Positions 21,225 to 30,663 of a stretch of 64,000 nucleotides of DNA are shown here, piece by piece. The notes beneath the pieces are model-generated. The model saw nothing but the letters and a program-made list of their open reading frames with translations, was not told where the DNA came from and did no database searches. The position numbers and the translations under genes are program-made. Position 1 is the stretch's first letter, and the number at the start of each line of letters is the position of its first letter. Source of the stretch: Haemophilus paraphrohaemolyticus. GTDB lineage: Bacteria > Pseudomonadota > Gammaproteobacteria > Enterobacterales > Pasteurellaceae. Where the stretch lies: contig NZ_MUXX01000004.1 of assembly GCF_002015045.1 (NCBI RefSeq), forward strand, positions 1 to 64,000. The letters are read 5' to 3'.

Positions 21225-21353
21225 ATATTCAGTTTAAATCAATATTGTAAAAACATTTCTTACCTCAATTCATTCCTTCTGTAAATGGAGGAAAGTATAG
21301 GCAAAAGTAAAGTTACAGTTCATTGATTAAACACCACAACAAAAGGATTACCA

Positions 21354-22100
21354 ATGAACGAAACCTATAGACACAAACAATTACTTTCGTTACTGGAAGA
21401 AAAAAAGATACTTTCCACCAACGAAATTATCGATTTATTAGGCGTATCGCCCGCTACTGCTCGCCGCGATATTAGCAAACTACACGAGCAAGGCAAACTA
21501 CGCAAAGTGCGTAATGGGGCGGAAGCGATTGAAACAGACTTTACCCAATTTTTCTCAAATAAAATCAACAACGTCAGCGAGAAACAACGGATTGCCGAAG
21601 CGGCAAGTAAATACTGTTTTGATGGTGCAAGTGTAATTTTAACTGCAGGTTCGACGATGCAACTACTCGGCAATCATCTGTGCGGTAAACATTTGCAAAT
21701 CATCACCAATTTTCTACCGCTTACGAATTATCTGATTGAACATAATCACGAAAATATTGTGATTATAGGTGGGCAATATAATAAGAATAAACGCGTGACG
21801 CTCTCGTTAAACAATCAGCACGAAAACAACTATTTTGCGGATGTGATGTTCACCAGCGGAAAAGGTTTTACCCCTGAAGGCTTATATAAAACTGATATGA
21901 TTTTAGCCAACTCCGAACAAGTCCTTGCCCGTAAGGCACACAAGTTTATCGCGTTAGTCGATAGTACTAAGCTCGGCAAACAGGTCGGGATGCTGTTTAG
22001 CGATTTGAGTGAAATTGACTTGCTAATTACAGGCAGAGAGGCGGATCCAGCGATAATTCAAGCCTTAAGAGAGAACGGGCTGGAAGTGGTGTTGGTGTAA
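21354..22100 (+). CDS. ulaR: DeoR-family regulator of the ula genes
   Basis: The 248-residue protein has the DeoR layout: an N-terminal winged helix-turn-helix (KILSTNEIIDLLGVSPATAR), then a sugar-phosphate-sensing domain related to phosphosugar isomerases. The C-terminal part carries FIALVDSTKLGKQ and ends LEVVLV. Length and start motif fit UlaR (251 residues in E. coli), the repressor relieved by L-ascorbate-6-phosphate. AAAGGA precedes the ATG. Unlike ulaG and ulaE next to it, the frame is intact. Confidence 0.85.
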   Translation: MNETYRHKQLLSLLEEKKILSTNEIIDLLGVSPATARRDISKLHEQGKLRKVRNGAEAIETDFTQFFSNKINNVSEKQRIAEAASKYCFDGASVILTAGSTMQLLGNHLCGKHLQIITNFLPLTNYLIEHNHENIVIIGGQYNKNKRVTLSLNNQHENNYFADVMFTSGKGFTPEGLYKTDMILANSEQVLARKAHKFIALVDSTKLGKQVGMLFSDLSEIDLLITGREADPAIIQALRENGLEVVLV

Positions 22101-22166
22101 GCGGTTGGATTTTAATTTTCTTTTGCAAAGAATTTGCCCCTACATCATTTCACTCAAGAGGCATTC

Positions 22167-22286
22167 ATGAGAAAACACAACCTCAGTATCTACGAAAAAG
22201 CCTTGCCAAAAAATATTTCTTGGCAAGGCAGACTTTCCATCGCCAAAGCCTGTGGCCTTGATTATCGATTCAACCAAGCCATATAA
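22167..22286 (+). pseudogene. ulaE: N-terminal remnant of ulaE (L-xylulose-5-phosphate 3-epimerase)
   Basis: A 39-codon frame starting MRKHNLSIYEKALPKNIS and continuing [16 protein letters not shown] matches the N-terminus of UlaE-type epimerases (E. coli: GIYEKALPAGECW). Homology stops at about residue 33, exactly where the 3' end of hldD begins on the other strand (stop at 22262). Full UlaE is about 284 residues. A good ribosome-binding site (AGAGG) remains. This looks like a deletion junction between the ula operon and hldD. Confidence 0.75.
22195..22229 (-). terminator. hldD terminator located inside the ulaE remnant
   Basis: GCCTTGCCAA (22200-22209) and TTGGCAAGGC (22220-22229) form a perfect 10-bp stem. 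Read on the minus strand it is followed by five T residues (22199-22195), 33 bases beyond the hldD stop. It overlaps codons for KALPKNISWQG of the ulaE stub. Confidence 0.7.
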
Positions 22287-23188
22287 GCCGCCGTGCCTTC
22301 CGCTACAGACTTAAATTCGCCTTTATAGCCAGCTGAACGCAAAGCGGTTAAGTCTGCTTGGGTGAAGGTTTGGTAGCGAGATTTCAAATGGTCTGGGAAT
22401 GGAATGGTCTCAATTTCGCCTTTACCGTGGAATTTAATCACCGCTTCGGCAACCGCTTTGAACGATTCCGCTTTGCCTGTGCCAAGGTTGTAAATACCGG
22501 AAATGCCATTTTGCCACGCCCAGATATTTACTTTTGCGACATCTTCTACATACACGAAGTCGCGTAAAAACTCTTCTGAACCTTCAAAAAGTTTTGGGTT
22601 TTCGCCTTTCAACATTTGGTTGTTGAGGTGGAATGCTACGCTTGCCATTGAGCCTTTATGCTGTTCGCGCGGGCCGTAAACGTTGAAGTATTTGAAACCA
22701 CATACAGGAGAATCCGCTTCAGGCAAGATTCTGCGCACATATTCATCAAATAAGAACTTTGAGTAGCCATACGCATTGAGCGGACCTTCAAATTCGCGTT
22801 TTTCGATAAAGTTATCTGAACGACCGCCATAGGTCGCCGCACTTGAAGCATAGAAGAACGGAATTTGGCGATCTAAGCAGAAATGCAACAACTCTTTGGA
22901 GTATTCGTAGTTGTTGTGCATTAGGTATTTGCCGTCCCATTCGGTAGTAGCTGAACAAGCCCCTTCGTGGAATACCGCATCAATGTCGCCAAAATCGTCG
23001 CCCGCGATAATTGAGGCGATGAAATCTTCTTTATCGCAATAATCTGCAATGTCTAAATCTACTAAATTGATGAATTTTTCCCCATTTTTGAGGTTGTCCA
23101 CTACTAAAATATCTTTGCGACCCATCTCATTTAAGGCTTTGACAATATTGCTGCCGATCATACCAAAGCCGCCAGTTACGATAATCAT
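22262..23188 (-). CDS. hldD: ADP-L-glycero-D-manno-heptose-6-epimerase
   Basis: HldD (RfaD) converts ADP-D-glycero-D-manno-heptose to the L-glycero form, the last step in making the heptose donor of the lipopolysaccharide inner core. The 308-residue SDR-type protein starts with the nucleotide-binding [16 protein letters not shown]. It has the catalytic YGYSK motif in [16 protein letters not shown] and the family [15 protein letters not shown] precedes the ATG. Confidence 0.97.
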   Translation of the reverse strand: MIIVTGGFGMIGSNIVKALNEMGRKDILVVDNLKNGEKFINLVDLDIADYCDKEDFIASIIAGDDFGDIDAVFHEGACSATTEWDGKYLMHNNYEYSKELLHFCLDRQIPFFYASSAATYGGRSDNFIEKREFEGPLNAYGYSKFLFDEYVRRILPEADSPVCGFKYFNVYGPREQHKGSMASVAFHLNNQMLKGENPKLFEGSEEFLRDFVYVEDVAKVNIWAWQNGISGIYNLGTGKAESFKAVAEAVIKFHGKGEIETIPFPDHLKSRYQTFTQADLTALRSAGYKGEFKSVAEGTAAYMAWLNR

Positions 23189-23292
23189 AGGTTTTCCTTA
23201 TGCTGATTAAAATTGCGGATATTATCGGTGGAACAAGGCGGATTTGCAAATTTTTGCCGAAAATTGACCGCTTGAAACGGAAAAAAGGTAAA

Positions 23293-23460
23293 ATGAAAAC
23301 TTATTTTTACTCTTATTTTATGGCTAAAGATCCTTTTGAAGAATATATCCGACACGTTGATGCCAGAAAAAAGAGAAGAGTGTCTATAGCAGAGCTCAAT
23401 TGGTTTTTGCAAGATGTTGATGGATTAAAGCCTTCGAAATTTTACGTAATTTATTATTAG
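23293..23460 (+). pseudogene. Small ORF resembling a Fic-antitoxin N-terminus, probably truncated
   Basis: The 55-residue frame has an AAAAAGG sequence upstream of its ATG. The segment DPFEEYIRHVDARKK and the later DVDGLKPS recall VbhA-type antitoxins of Fic/Doc toxins, where DGLKPS is followed by a longer helical tail ending in YY. Here the frame stops soon after DGLKPSKFYVIYY, and no fic gene follows. I regard it as a possible decayed antitoxin gene; the similarity is from memory and needs a search. Confidence 0.35.
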
Positions 23461-23551
23461 GCGAATAGCCTGAGCCAAGCAATCAGCGTTTGCATATTTG
23501 CAGTGCAGATTATCTTTAGAAGGAAAAGAAATCTTAACTTTTAAGCACCGA
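23461..23551. other. Short gap with no gene
   Basis: Nothing supportable is seen in this part of the gap between the small ORF and def. Confidence 0.4.
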
Positions 23552-23580
23552 AAAAACCACCTAAATGGTGGTTTTTATTT
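23552..23580. terminator. Bidirectional terminator between the small ORF and def
   Basis: AAAAACCACC and GGTGGTTTTT form a stem with loop TAAAT and T tracts on both strands. It can end transcripts from either side. Confidence 0.75.
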
Positions 23581-23681
23581 ACGATTAAACTTTAAACAGC
23601 AGAAGCGGTTAAAGTTTGTTGCTGATTTGCTTTCCATTTTCGGCTTATCATTCGACAAGCTTAGGAATCGTCTCAAAAAAC

Positions 23682-24194
23682 TTACTTCGCTCTCGCAATT
23701 TGTTTTTTCAGCTTTTGCATTTTTTCTTTAATGCGTTGGCGTTTGAGGGCGGAAATGTGATCCACAAACAGCACACCGTTGAGGTGATCGATTTCGTGTT
23801 GAATGCAAATTGCAAACAAGCCATCGGCATCGTAAATCACCTCTTCACCTTGGCGGTTTAATGCTTTTACCTTCACTTTTTCTTTGCGTGGCACTAACGC
23901 ACGATGCCCTGGAATAGACAAACAGCCTTCCTCGATACCCGTTTCGCCTTCGCTTTCCAAAATTTCTGGGTTGATTAACACCACTTGGTTTTTTTTATCG
24001 CCCTCAATGTCGATAGTAATTACACGACTTAACACACCCACTTGCGGTGCGGCAAGCCCAATGCCTTCATGTTCGTACATTGTCTCAAGCATATCGTCGA
24101 TAAATTGGTTTAATTCTGCATCGACTTTTGCCACGGGTTCGCACACCGTCGCAAGTCGCTCATCTGGGTATAACACTACCTCTAATACTGCCAT
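23682..24194 (-). CDS. def: Peptide deformylase
   Basis: Peptide deformylase removes the formyl group from the initiator methionine of new proteins. The 170-residue protein has the three metal-site motifs [18 protein letters not shown] and QHEIDHLNG, which supply the cysteine and two histidines that bind iron. It is divergent from dprA. The usual neighbour fmt is not in the window. Confidence 0.98.
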   Translation of the reverse strand: MAVLEVVLYPDERLATVCEPVAKVDAELNQFIDDMLETMYEHEGIGLAAPQVGVLSRVITIDIEGDKKNQVVLINPEILESEGETGIEEGCLSIPGHRALVPRKEKVKVKALNRQGEEVIYDADGLFAICIQHEIDHLNGVLFVDHISALKRQRIKEKMQKLKKQIARAK

Positions 24195-24296
24195 TTTTGT
24201 GATCTCGCTCGAAAATTTTAAAAGATTTAGTTGGCTATTTTAGCCTTTTTCTTATGATTAGGGAAATTTTCTTTTTTTTCTAGGCTTTATTTCGGA

Positions 24297-25442
24297 ATGC
24301 GTCCAGTTTCTCTGCTCAAATTATTGCAAGTGCCACAAATCGGTGCTCAAAAAATCGCTCGCCTGTTGGCGGAAATCGACTTCGACCAATTTTGCCAATT
24401 CGACAAACAGCAACTTCGCCAAATTGGTTGGAACGAAAAGCAAATCCAGCGTTGGTTTCAGCCAGATATGGCGTGGATTAACACTGCTTTGGCGTGGGCG
24501 GAACAAGAAGGCAACCGCATTCTGACTTTATTTGATGTGGATTATCCTTTTCTGCTTCGCCAAATTAGCACCGCACCGCCTGTGTTGTTCGTACGAGGTT
24601 CGGTGGAAAGCTTGAGCTTGCCGCAGATTGCGATTGTCGGAAGCCGTGATTTTTCCCATTATGGCGAATACTGGGCAGGCTATTTTGCCTCGGAATTAGT
24701 TAAAAATGGCTTTGCGGTCACAAGCGGGTTGGCGATTGGTGTTGACGGCTTTTGTCATCAGCGGGTGGTGGCAGAAAAGGGCACCACAATTGCTGTACTT
24801 GGCTCTGGCTTGGCACAGGTTTACCCAGCACGACACAAAAAATTAGCAGAGCAGATAATTGAGACTGGCGGGGCATTAGTGTCGGAATTTTTCCCTAATC
24901 AGCCTCCAATTGCCGAGAATTTCCCGCGACGAAATCGCATTATCAGTGGACTTTCGTTAGGCACATTAGTGGTGGAAGCAACGATTAACAGCGGATCGCT
25001 CATTACTGCCCGTTATGCTTTGGAACAAGGTCGGGAGGTGTTTGCTCTACCAAATGCAGTGCAAAATCCTTATTCTGCGGGTTGCCATAAGCTGATTAAA
25101 GAAGGGGCGTTATTGACGGAAAGCATTGAAGACATTTTGCAAGCAGTACAATATCAGTTGCAAAAAGAGCCTATGCAAGCAGAGCTGTTTGACGGTGAAA
25201 CGCAAGCGGTGGATTCTGTGCCACGTTTTGCAAAATCAGCAGTCATCTCTGCTGTAAAGACTTTACCAGAAATGACCGCTTGCCAGCAGCAGATTTTCGA
25301 ACAGATTAGCTTTGAGCCGATAGCGATTGATGATATTGCCAAAGCGGTGGAGATGGATGTGTCGATGTTGTTGGTTGAACTTCTAAACTTGGAATTGTTA
25401 GGTGTAGTGAAATCGGTAAATGGCGGGTATGTTCTTGCTTAA
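24297..25442 (+). CDS. dprA: DNA processing protein DprA
   Basis: DprA binds incoming single-stranded DNA during natural transformation and loads RecA. The 381-residue protein has an N-terminal SAM-like helical domain, a Rossmann-fold core (IAIVGSRDFSHYG, SGLAIGVDGFCHQ, LGSGLAQVYPARH, PRRNRIISGLS) and a C-terminal winged-helix-like domain. Its presence agrees with the many uptake signals in the window and supports natural competence. Confidence 0.97.
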   Translation: MRPVSLLKLLQVPQIGAQKIARLLAEIDFDQFCQFDKQQLRQIGWNEKQIQRWFQPDMAWINTALAWAEQEGNRILTLFDVDYPFLLRQISTAPPVLFVRGSVESLSLPQIAIVGSRDFSHYGEYWAGYFASELVKNGFAVTSGLAIGVDGFCHQRVVAEKGTTIAVLGSGLAQVYPARHKKLAEQIIETGGALVSEFFPNQPPIAENFPRRNRIISGLSLGTLVVEATINSGSLITARYALEQGREVFALPNAVQNPYSAGCHKLIKEGALLTESIEDILQAVQYQLQKEPMQAELFDGETQAVDSVPRFAKSAVISAVKTLPEMTACQQQIFEQISFEPIAIDDIAKAVEMDVSMLLVELLNLELLGVVKSVNGGYVLA

Positions 25443-25562
25443 CCTTTTTCAGAGAGTGTATATATTTTTTACAAAAGATCGTGTTAAAAACTAAGAAAAA
25501 TGCTACAATCTCTCGCTTTAAAAAATTAGACGTCTATTTTATACACAAATTTTAGGGTTTAT

Positions 25563-25970
25563 ATGGCTACTGAAAAAAAAGAAAAAGCGCCTGAACAGCT
25601 TGAAAAACCAGGCGTAAAAAGTAAAGGGTTAAATGCGACATTATGGGTTGTGGCGATTGTGCTTTTAGCAGTAGCGGCAATTGGTAATGCTTATTTCGCA
25701 GCTCACTTTGCACTGGTTGTGCGAGTGTTATTGTTAGTGGTATTGGTTGTTGGTGCAGTGGCAGTGGCAGCAATAACTAACCAAGGCCAAAAAGCGATTG
25801 GTTTTGCGAAAGAGTCACGCACTGAGTTACGCAAAATTATTTGGCCAACTCGCCCAGAAGCAACGCAAACTACGTTCATCGTGATCGCAATGTGTATCGT
25901 AGTTTCACTTGTATTATGGGGCTTTGATACTATTATCGTTGCGTTAATTAATTTCATTACTAATCTATAA
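25563..25970 (+). CDS. secE: Preprotein translocase subunit SecE
   Basis: SecE is the small essential subunit of the SecYEG channel. The 135-residue protein has a charged start, three predicted membrane segments (about residues 25-43, 46-65 and 105-130) and the conserved cytoplasmic helix [20 protein letters not shown]. It is co-transcribed with nusG 14 bases downstream. Its partner secY is at 35.3 kb. Confidence 0.97.
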   Translation: MATEKKEKAPEQLEKPGVKSKGLNATLWVVAIVLLAVAAIGNAYFAAHFALVVRVLLLVVLVVGAVAVAAITNQGQKAIGFAKESRTELRKIIWPTRPEATQTTFIVIAMCIVVSLVLWGFDTIIVALINFITNL

Positions 25971-25984
25971 GGCTAAGCATCAAA

Positions 25985-26551
25985 ATGAGTGAAGTAGAAA
26001 CAACAGAAGTAAGTAAAAAGCGTTGGTATGTACTCCAAGCATTTTCAGGTTTTGAAAATCGTGTTGCGGTAACCTTACGTGAATACATCAAATTACATAA
26101 AATGGAAGATCAGTTTGGTGAAGTGTTAGTGCCAACTGAAGAAATTATCGAAAACGTAGGCGGTAAACGTCGTAAAACAGAACGTAAATTCTTCCCAGGT
26201 TATGTATTAGTTGAAATGGAAATGAACGATTACACTTGGCAGCTTGTACGTAGCGTGCCACGTGTAATGGGCTTTATTGGCGGAACAGCGGATAAACCAG
26301 CACCAATTTCAAGAAAAGAAGCAGATCGAATTCTTAACCGTGTTCAAGAAACGGCAGAAAAACCACGTCATCGTAACGAATACTTCCCTGGCGAAAGTGT
26401 GCGTGTTACGGAAGGTCCATTTGCAGACTTTAGCGGTACGGTGGAAGAAGTGGATTACGAAAAAGGACGCATTAAGGTGTCTGTATCAATCTTCGGACGT
26501 GCAACGCCTGTTGAGCTTGAATTTAACCAAGTTGAGAAACAGCACGGGTAA
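25985..26551 (+). CDS. nusG: Transcription elongation factor NusG
   Basis: NusG binds RNA polymerase, suppresses pausing and links transcription to Rho and to the ribosome. The 188-residue protein has the NGN domain ([31 protein letters not shown]) and a C-terminal KOW domain ([20 protein letters not shown]). It follows secE, and rplK comes after a 200-base gap that contains its own promoter. Confidence 0.98.
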   Translation: MSEVETTEVSKKRWYVLQAFSGFENRVAVTLREYIKLHKMEDQFGEVLVPTEEIIENVGGKRRKTERKFFPGYVLVEMEMNDYTWQLVRSVPRVMGFIGGTADKPAPISRKEADRILNRVQETAEKPRHRNEYFPGESVRVTEGPFADFSGTVEEVDYEKGRIKVSVSIFGRATPVELEFNQVEKQHG

Positions 26552-26604
26552 TAGATTATTTAGCGGTGGAAATTTATTAGAAATTTGTAAAAAGCGAAAA
26601 CCGC

Positions 26605-26633
26605 TTGAAAAACGATCACAATTTCGATAAAAT
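26605..26633 (+). promoter_or_regulatory. Promoter of rplK-rplA
   Basis: TTGAAA at 26605-26610 and TAAAAT at 26628-26633 with a 17-base spacer form a near-consensus sigma-70 promoter about 118 bases before rplK. Confidence 0.6.
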
Positions 26634-26644
26634 TCTCCATCAAT

Positions 26645-26721
26645 TACGAGCCATTTTATATGGCTCGTATTTTTGTGTAGCACATCGTGCTTTTTATCAT
26701 AGGGGAGCAAGTCTTACTTGC
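26645..26721 (+). promoter_or_regulatory. rplK leader with three hairpins
   Basis: Three stems occur in a row: TACGAGCCA / TGGCTCGTA (26645-26669) followed by five T residues, AGCAC / GTGCT (26679-26691) followed by TTTTA, and GCAAGT / ACTTGC (26707-26721). The first is a good intrinsic terminator for secE-nusG read-through. As all lie after the candidate rplK promoter, they could also act as attenuators, and one may carry the L1 feedback site known for this operon in other bacteria. Confidence 0.6.
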
Positions 26722-26750
26722 GTTATCACCCACTTAGAGGAAACTTAAAA

Positions 26751-27179
26751 ATGGCAAAAAAAGTCCAAGCATACGTTAAGTTGCAAGTTGCAGCTGGTAT
26801 GGCTAACCCATCACCACCAGTTGGTCCTGCATTAGGTCAACAAGGTGTGAACATTATGGAATTCTGTAAAGCATTCAACGCTCGTACTGAGAGCTTAGAA
26901 AAAGGTTTACCAATTCCAGTAGTTATCACTGTATATGCAGACCGTTCATTCACTTTCGTCACTAAAACTCCACCAGCAGCCGTATTATTGAAAAAAGCTG
27001 CAGGCATTAAATCTGGTTCAGGCAAACCGAACAAAGATAAAGTGGGTAAAGTAACTTTAGATCAAATCCGTCAAATCGCTGAAACTAAAGCAGCAGATAT
27101 GACTGGTGCAACTATCGAAACGAAAATGAAATCAATCGCTGGTACTGCTCGTTCAATGGGCTTAGTGGTGGAGGAATAA
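26751..27179 (+). CDS. rplK: 50S ribosomal protein L11
   Basis: L11 is part of the GTPase-associated centre of the 50S subunit. The start at 26751 gives the standard 142 residues ([16 protein letters not shown]) with AGAGG ten bases upstream. The proline-rich [20 protein letters not shown] region is typical. It is methylated by PrmA (16.2 kb). rplA follows after four bases. Confidence 0.98.
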   Translation: MAKKVQAYVKLQVAAGMANPSPPVGPALGQQGVNIMEFCKAFNARTESLEKGLPIPVVITVYADRSFTFVTKTPPAAVLLKKAAGIKSGSGKPNKDKVGKVTLDQIRQIAETKAADMTGATIETKMKSIAGTARSMGLVVEE

Positions 27180-27183
27180 TACG

Positions 27184-27873
27184 ATGGCTAAATTGACTAA
27201 AAAAATGAAAGCAATCAAAGCTGGCGTAGATTCTACTAAAGCATATGAAATCAACGAAGCAATCGCAGTATTAAAACAATTCGCGACAGCAAAATTCGTT
27301 GAAAGCGTTGACGTTGCAGTAAACCTAGGTATCGACCCTCGTAAATCAGATCAAAACGTACGTGGTGCAACTGTGTTACCACACGGCACAGGTCGTACAG
27401 CGCGCGTTGCTGTGTTCACACAAGGTGCGAACGCAGAAGCAGCGAAAGCAGCAGGTGCAGATTTAGTAGGTATGGAAGACCTTGCAGAGCAAGTGAAAAA
27501 AGGCGAAATGAACTTTGACGTTGTTATCGCTTCTCCAGATGCAATGCGTGTTGTAGGTCAATTAGGTCAAGTATTAGGTCCACGTGGCTTAATGCCAAAC
27601 CCGAAAGTAGGTACTGTAACGCCAAACGTTGCTGAAGCAGTTAAAAATGCGAAATCTGGTCAGATTCGTTACCGCAATGATAAAAACGGTATCATCCACA
27701 CTACAATCGGTAAAGCGAACTTCTCTGAAGAGCAATTAAAAGAAAACCTTCAAGCATTATTGGCTGCTTTAACTAAAGCAAAACCAACGACAGCAAAAGG
27801 TGTGTTCATCAAGAAAGTAAGCATCTCTACTACAATGGGTGCTGGTGTTGTTGTTGATCAAGCTTCATTATAA
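27184..27873 (+). CDS. rplA: 50S ribosomal protein L1
   Basis: L1 forms the mobile stalk at the ribosomal E site and represses its own operon by binding the mRNA. The 229-residue protein has the family signature [20 protein letters not shown] followed by [13 protein letters not shown]. It is the last gene of the rplKA unit and is followed by a strong terminator. Confidence 0.98.
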   Translation: MAKLTKKMKAIKAGVDSTKAYEINEAIAVLKQFATAKFVESVDVAVNLGIDPRKSDQNVRGATVLPHGTGRTARVAVFTQGANAEAAKAAGADLVGMEDLAEQVKKGEMNFDVVIASPDAMRVVGQLGQVLGPRGLMPNPKVGTVTPNVAEAVKNAKSGQIRYRNDKNGIIHTTIGKANFSEEQLKENLQALLAALTKAKPTTAKGVFIKKVSISTTMGAGVVVDQASL

Positions 27874-27904
27874 TTGCTAGTTTAAATCACTAGTTTGATT
27901 TTAG

Positions 27905-27945
27905 AAAACCGTATGGGAGAAATCCTGTACGGTTTTTTTGTTTTT
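27905..27945 (+). terminator. Terminator after rplA
   Basis: AAAACCGTA and TACGGTTTTTTT form the stem and T tract, 32 bases past the rplA stop. Confidence 0.85.
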
Positions 27946-28008
27946 GACTTCTTCAAGCGGTTAAAAAATTCTCAAAATTGGTAAGAAATTTGATCCTAAA
28001 TAAATAGT

Positions 28009-28022
28009 TTGAGTTTGATCAC
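28009..28022 (+). promoter_or_regulatory. FNR-like site before dcuB
   Basis: TTGAGTTTGATCAC matches 8 of 10 fixed positions of the FNR palindrome TTGAT-N4-ATCAA. It lies 65-78 bases before the dcuB start, with TAAACT at 28045-28050 as a possible -10 at class II spacing. Oxygen control would suit a fumarate/succinate exchanger. Confidence 0.45.
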
Positions 28023-28086
28023 AAATTTTATGAGAAGTTTATGCTAAACTTGCTCCGTTTTTATTTGTAACTAGATGGAGGTATCT

Positions 28087-29754
28087 ATGGATTTTCTAAT
28101 GAACTTAGGGGAAGGGACGCAGTTTGCAATTCAGCTTGTGATTGTGTTGATCTGTTTGTTCTATGGAGCGAAAAAGGGAGGCATTGCACTTGGAATGCTT
28201 GGTGGGATTGGCTTAATCGTGTTGGTGTTTGGTTTTGGTATTGAACCAGGTAAACCAGCGATTGATGTAATGCTCACTATTCTTGCTGTGGTGGTAACTT
28301 CTGCAACCTTACAAGCCAGCGGTGGTTTGGATGTGATGTTGCAAATTGCGGAAAAATTACTGCGTAAAAACCCAAAATACGTGAGTATTTTTGCCCCGTT
28401 TGTGACTTGTACATTAACCATTCTTTGCGGTACAGGGCACGTGGTTTATACTATGTTGCCAATTATTTATGACATCGCGATTAAAAACGATATTCGTCCA
28501 GAGCGTCCGATGGCGGCCAGTTCAATTGCATCTCAATTGGGGATTATTGCTTCGCCTGTATCGGTTGCGGTGGTAACTTTAACTGCATTCTTAGTGAACT
28601 CAAAAACACCGCTTGCCGGTTTTGATGGTTACTTAGATTTATTAAAAATCACTGTGCCTTCAACTTTATGTGGGGTGTTAGCGATTGGTATTTTCAGCTG
28701 GTTCCGTGGTAAAGATTTAGACAAAGACCCAGAATTCCAAGCGAAAATTAAAGATCCAGAATTCAAAAAATATGTATATGGCGACAGTGCTTCACTTTTA
28801 GATAAAAAATTACCGCAATCTAGCTGGAATGCGATGTGGATTTTCTTCGGGGCGATTTTTGTGGTGGCACTTTTAGGTTACTTCAAAGATTTACGTCCGT
28901 CATTCGAAAAAAGCTCACCTGCTCAAATTGTGGAAGTAATGGTGGATAATAAAGCGGTGCAAACCATTAACGTGAAAGAGGGAAAAATTGTTGCTCAAGC
29001 TAAAGATGGTACGGTATTGCTTGACGTGAAAGATAACAAAGCCAGCACAAAAACCACTTTTGATAACGTTCAGATTTTGGATGCTAAAGGCAATGTGACG
29101 CAAACTGTAGTGTCTGAAGAGGGCAAAGTGGTGATTACTGCAGGCGAGAAAGTGGAATCTATCGATAATGCGACGATTGTGTTGAAAGATACAATGAAGA
29201 AAAAAACACCACTTGGTATGGTTCACGTGATTCAAATCTTTATGTTGCTTGCAGGTGCGTTGATTGTGATTTTCACAAAAACTGATGCCGGTAAAATCAG
29301 TAAAAATGAGATTTTCCGTTCAGGTATGATTGCCCTTGTTGCGGTGTTTGGTATCTCTTGGATGGCGGAAACAATGTTTACTGTTCACACTCCAATGATG
29401 AAAGCCGCTCTTGGTGATATTGTGCGTGCACACCCTTGGACTTATGCGGTAATGTTGTTATTGATTTCTAAATTTGTAAACTCTCAAGCAGCCGCACTTG
29501 TTGCCTTCGTGCCACTTGCGTTAAATATCGGAGTTGAACCAGGTATTATTCTTGCGTTTGCAAGTGCTTGTTATGGTTACTATATTTTACCTACTTACCC
29601 AAGTGACTTGGCGGCAATTCAATTCGACCGTTCAGGCACAACGCATATTGGTAAATTTGTGATTAACCACAGCTTTATCTTACCAGGTTTAATCGGTGTG
29701 TTTACTGCTTGCTTATTTGGTTACCTTTTTGCAGGTATTTACGGCTATCTATAA
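28087..29754 (+). CDS. dcuB: Anaerobic C4-dicarboxylate transporter DcuB with a 101-residue insert
   Basis: DcuB exchanges fumarate or malate for succinate across the inner membrane during fumarate respiration. Family blocks are intact: [68 protein letters not shown] and [20 protein letters not shown]. The start at 28087 follows TGGAGG; an ATG at 28075 overlaps that ribosome-binding site. The protein has 555 residues against 446 in E. coli. The excess is a soluble insert at residues 274-374, between DLRPSF and [11 protein letters not shown], made of two similar beta-like halves. The gene separates rplKA from rplJL. Confidence 0.93.
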   Translation: MDFLMNLGEGTQFAIQLVIVLICLFYGAKKGGIALGMLGGIGLIVLVFGFGIEPGKPAIDVMLTILAVVVTSATLQASGGLDVMLQIAEKLLRKNPKYVSIFAPFVTCTLTILCGTGHVVYTMLPIIYDIAIKNDIRPERPMAASSIASQLGIIASPVSVAVVTLTAFLVNSKTPLAGFDGYLDLLKITVPSTLCGVLAIGIFSWFRGKDLDKDPEFQAKIKDPEFKKYVYGDSASLLDKKLPQSSWNAMWIFFGAIFVVALLGYFKDLRPSFEKSSPAQIVEVMVDNKAVQTINVKEGKIVAQAKDGTVLLDVKDNKASTKTTFDNVQILDAKGNVTQTVVSEEGKVVITAGEKVESIDNATIVLKDTMKKKTPLGMVHVIQIFMLLAGALIVIFTKTDAGKISKNEIFRSGMIALVAVFGISWMAETMFTVHTPMMKAALGDIVRAHPWTYAVMLLLISKFVNSQAAALVAFVPLALNIGVEPGIILAFASACYGYYILPTYPSDLAAIQFDRSGTTHIGKFVINHSFILPGLIGVFTACLFGYLFAGIYGYL

Positions 29755-29785
29755 CTATAAACTATAAATAGATAAGCATTTCCAT

Positions 29786-29816
29786 ACGCCACGGAAATCC
29801 AGCGTGGCGTTTTTTG
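29786..29816 (+). terminator. Terminator after dcuB
   Basis: ACGCCACG (29786-29793) and CGTGGCGT (29803-29810) form an 8-bp stem followed by five T residues. Confidence 0.85.
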
Positions 29817-29847
29817 ATGTTCTTGTGATCATTTTTTAGATTATTAC

Positions 29848-29876
29848 TTTACAAATAAACAAGGGCAGTCTATAAT
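29848..29876 (+). promoter_or_regulatory. Promoter of rplJ-rplL
   Basis: TTTACA at 29848-29853, a 17-base spacer and a perfect TATAAT at 29871-29876. Transcription should start near 29883, giving a leader of about 230 bases. Confidence 0.75.
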
Positions 29877-29904
29877 TCTGCTCTCATTTTGCACGGAAAA
29901 CGTG

Positions 29905-30060
29905 TGAAAACTGATGGTGCTTGCCTCATCAAGCCCCATCGAAGACTGTAGGAGTGCTTGGCACTTAATTATCCTACATAGATGGTGAACAGACAGAATT
30001 TCTCTGCTTCTGGACACCTTAGGCTCAAGAAGATGCCGTGCAAGCGGTAAAATTTTTGAG
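29905..30060 (+). ncRNA. L10-type ribosomal leader
   Basis: The long untranslated leader of rplJ contains complementary segments typical of the L10 leader, including CTGTAGGAG (29947-29955) pairing with the TCCTACATAG region near 29972. In other bacteria the L10-(L12)4 complex binds such a leader and represses its own translation. Assignment is by position and partial pairing; I did not fold the full structure. Confidence 0.6.
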
Positions 30061-30114
30061 GTTTTTTGTAATTCTGACTATGAAAATAGCAGAGTGTATC
30101 AGGAGCTAAAACCA

Positions 30115-30609
30115 ATGGCATTAAATCTTCAAGACAAACAAGCAATTGTTGCTGAAGTAAATGAAGCTGCCAAAGGTGCCCTTTCAGCTGTTGTTGCGGA
30201 TTCTCGTGGCGTAACAGTTGAGAAAATGACTGAGTTACGTAAAAATGCACGTGAAGCAGGTGTAACTATGCGCGTAGTACGTAATACTTTATTACGTCGT
30301 GCGGTAGAAGGCACTGAATTCGAATGCTTAAAAGATGCGTTTACTGGTCCAACTCTTATTGCTTTCTCTAACGAACACCCAGGTGCAGCAGCACGTTTGT
30401 TCACTGAGTTTGCAAAAGCAAACAAAGAGTTCGAAATTAAAGGTGCAGCCTTTGAAGGTAAAACACAAGATGTTGAATTCTTAGCAACATTACCAACTTA
30501 CGAAGAAGCAATTGCACGTTTAATGGGCACAATGAAAGAAGCTGCGGCAGGCAAACTTGCTCGCACTCTTGCGGCATTACGCGACAAATTACAAGCAGAA
30601 GCGGCTTAA
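30115..30609 (+). CDS. rplJ: 50S ribosomal protein L10
   Basis: L10 anchors the L7/L12 stalk on the 50S subunit. The start at 30115 gives 164 residues ([20 protein letters not shown]) with AGGAG ten bases upstream; the upstream frame is leader sequence. The C-terminal helices ([18 protein letters not shown] and on) bind the L12 dimers encoded next. Confidence 0.97.
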   Translation: MALNLQDKQAIVAEVNEAAKGALSAVVADSRGVTVEKMTELRKNAREAGVTMRVVRNTLLRRAVEGTEFECLKDAFTGPTLIAFSNEHPGAAARLFTEFAKANKEFEIKGAAFEGKTQDVEFLATLPTYEEAIARLMGTMKEAAAGKLARTLAALRDKLQAEAA

Positions 30610-30663
30610 TTTTCCGCTGTTTTCTCAAATCGTTTAACTTATTTACTTTAGGAATTGATTGTT

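Noticed and set aside
21270..21296. Terminator before ulaR
   Set aside because: CATTCCTTCTGTAAATGGAGGAAAG is a palindromic repeat of the intergenic family; the stem is short and no T tract follows.
23498..23731. Plus-strand 77-codon frame between the small ORF and def
   Set aside because: It runs through the bidirectional terminator at 23552-23580 and into the 3' end of def in antisense.
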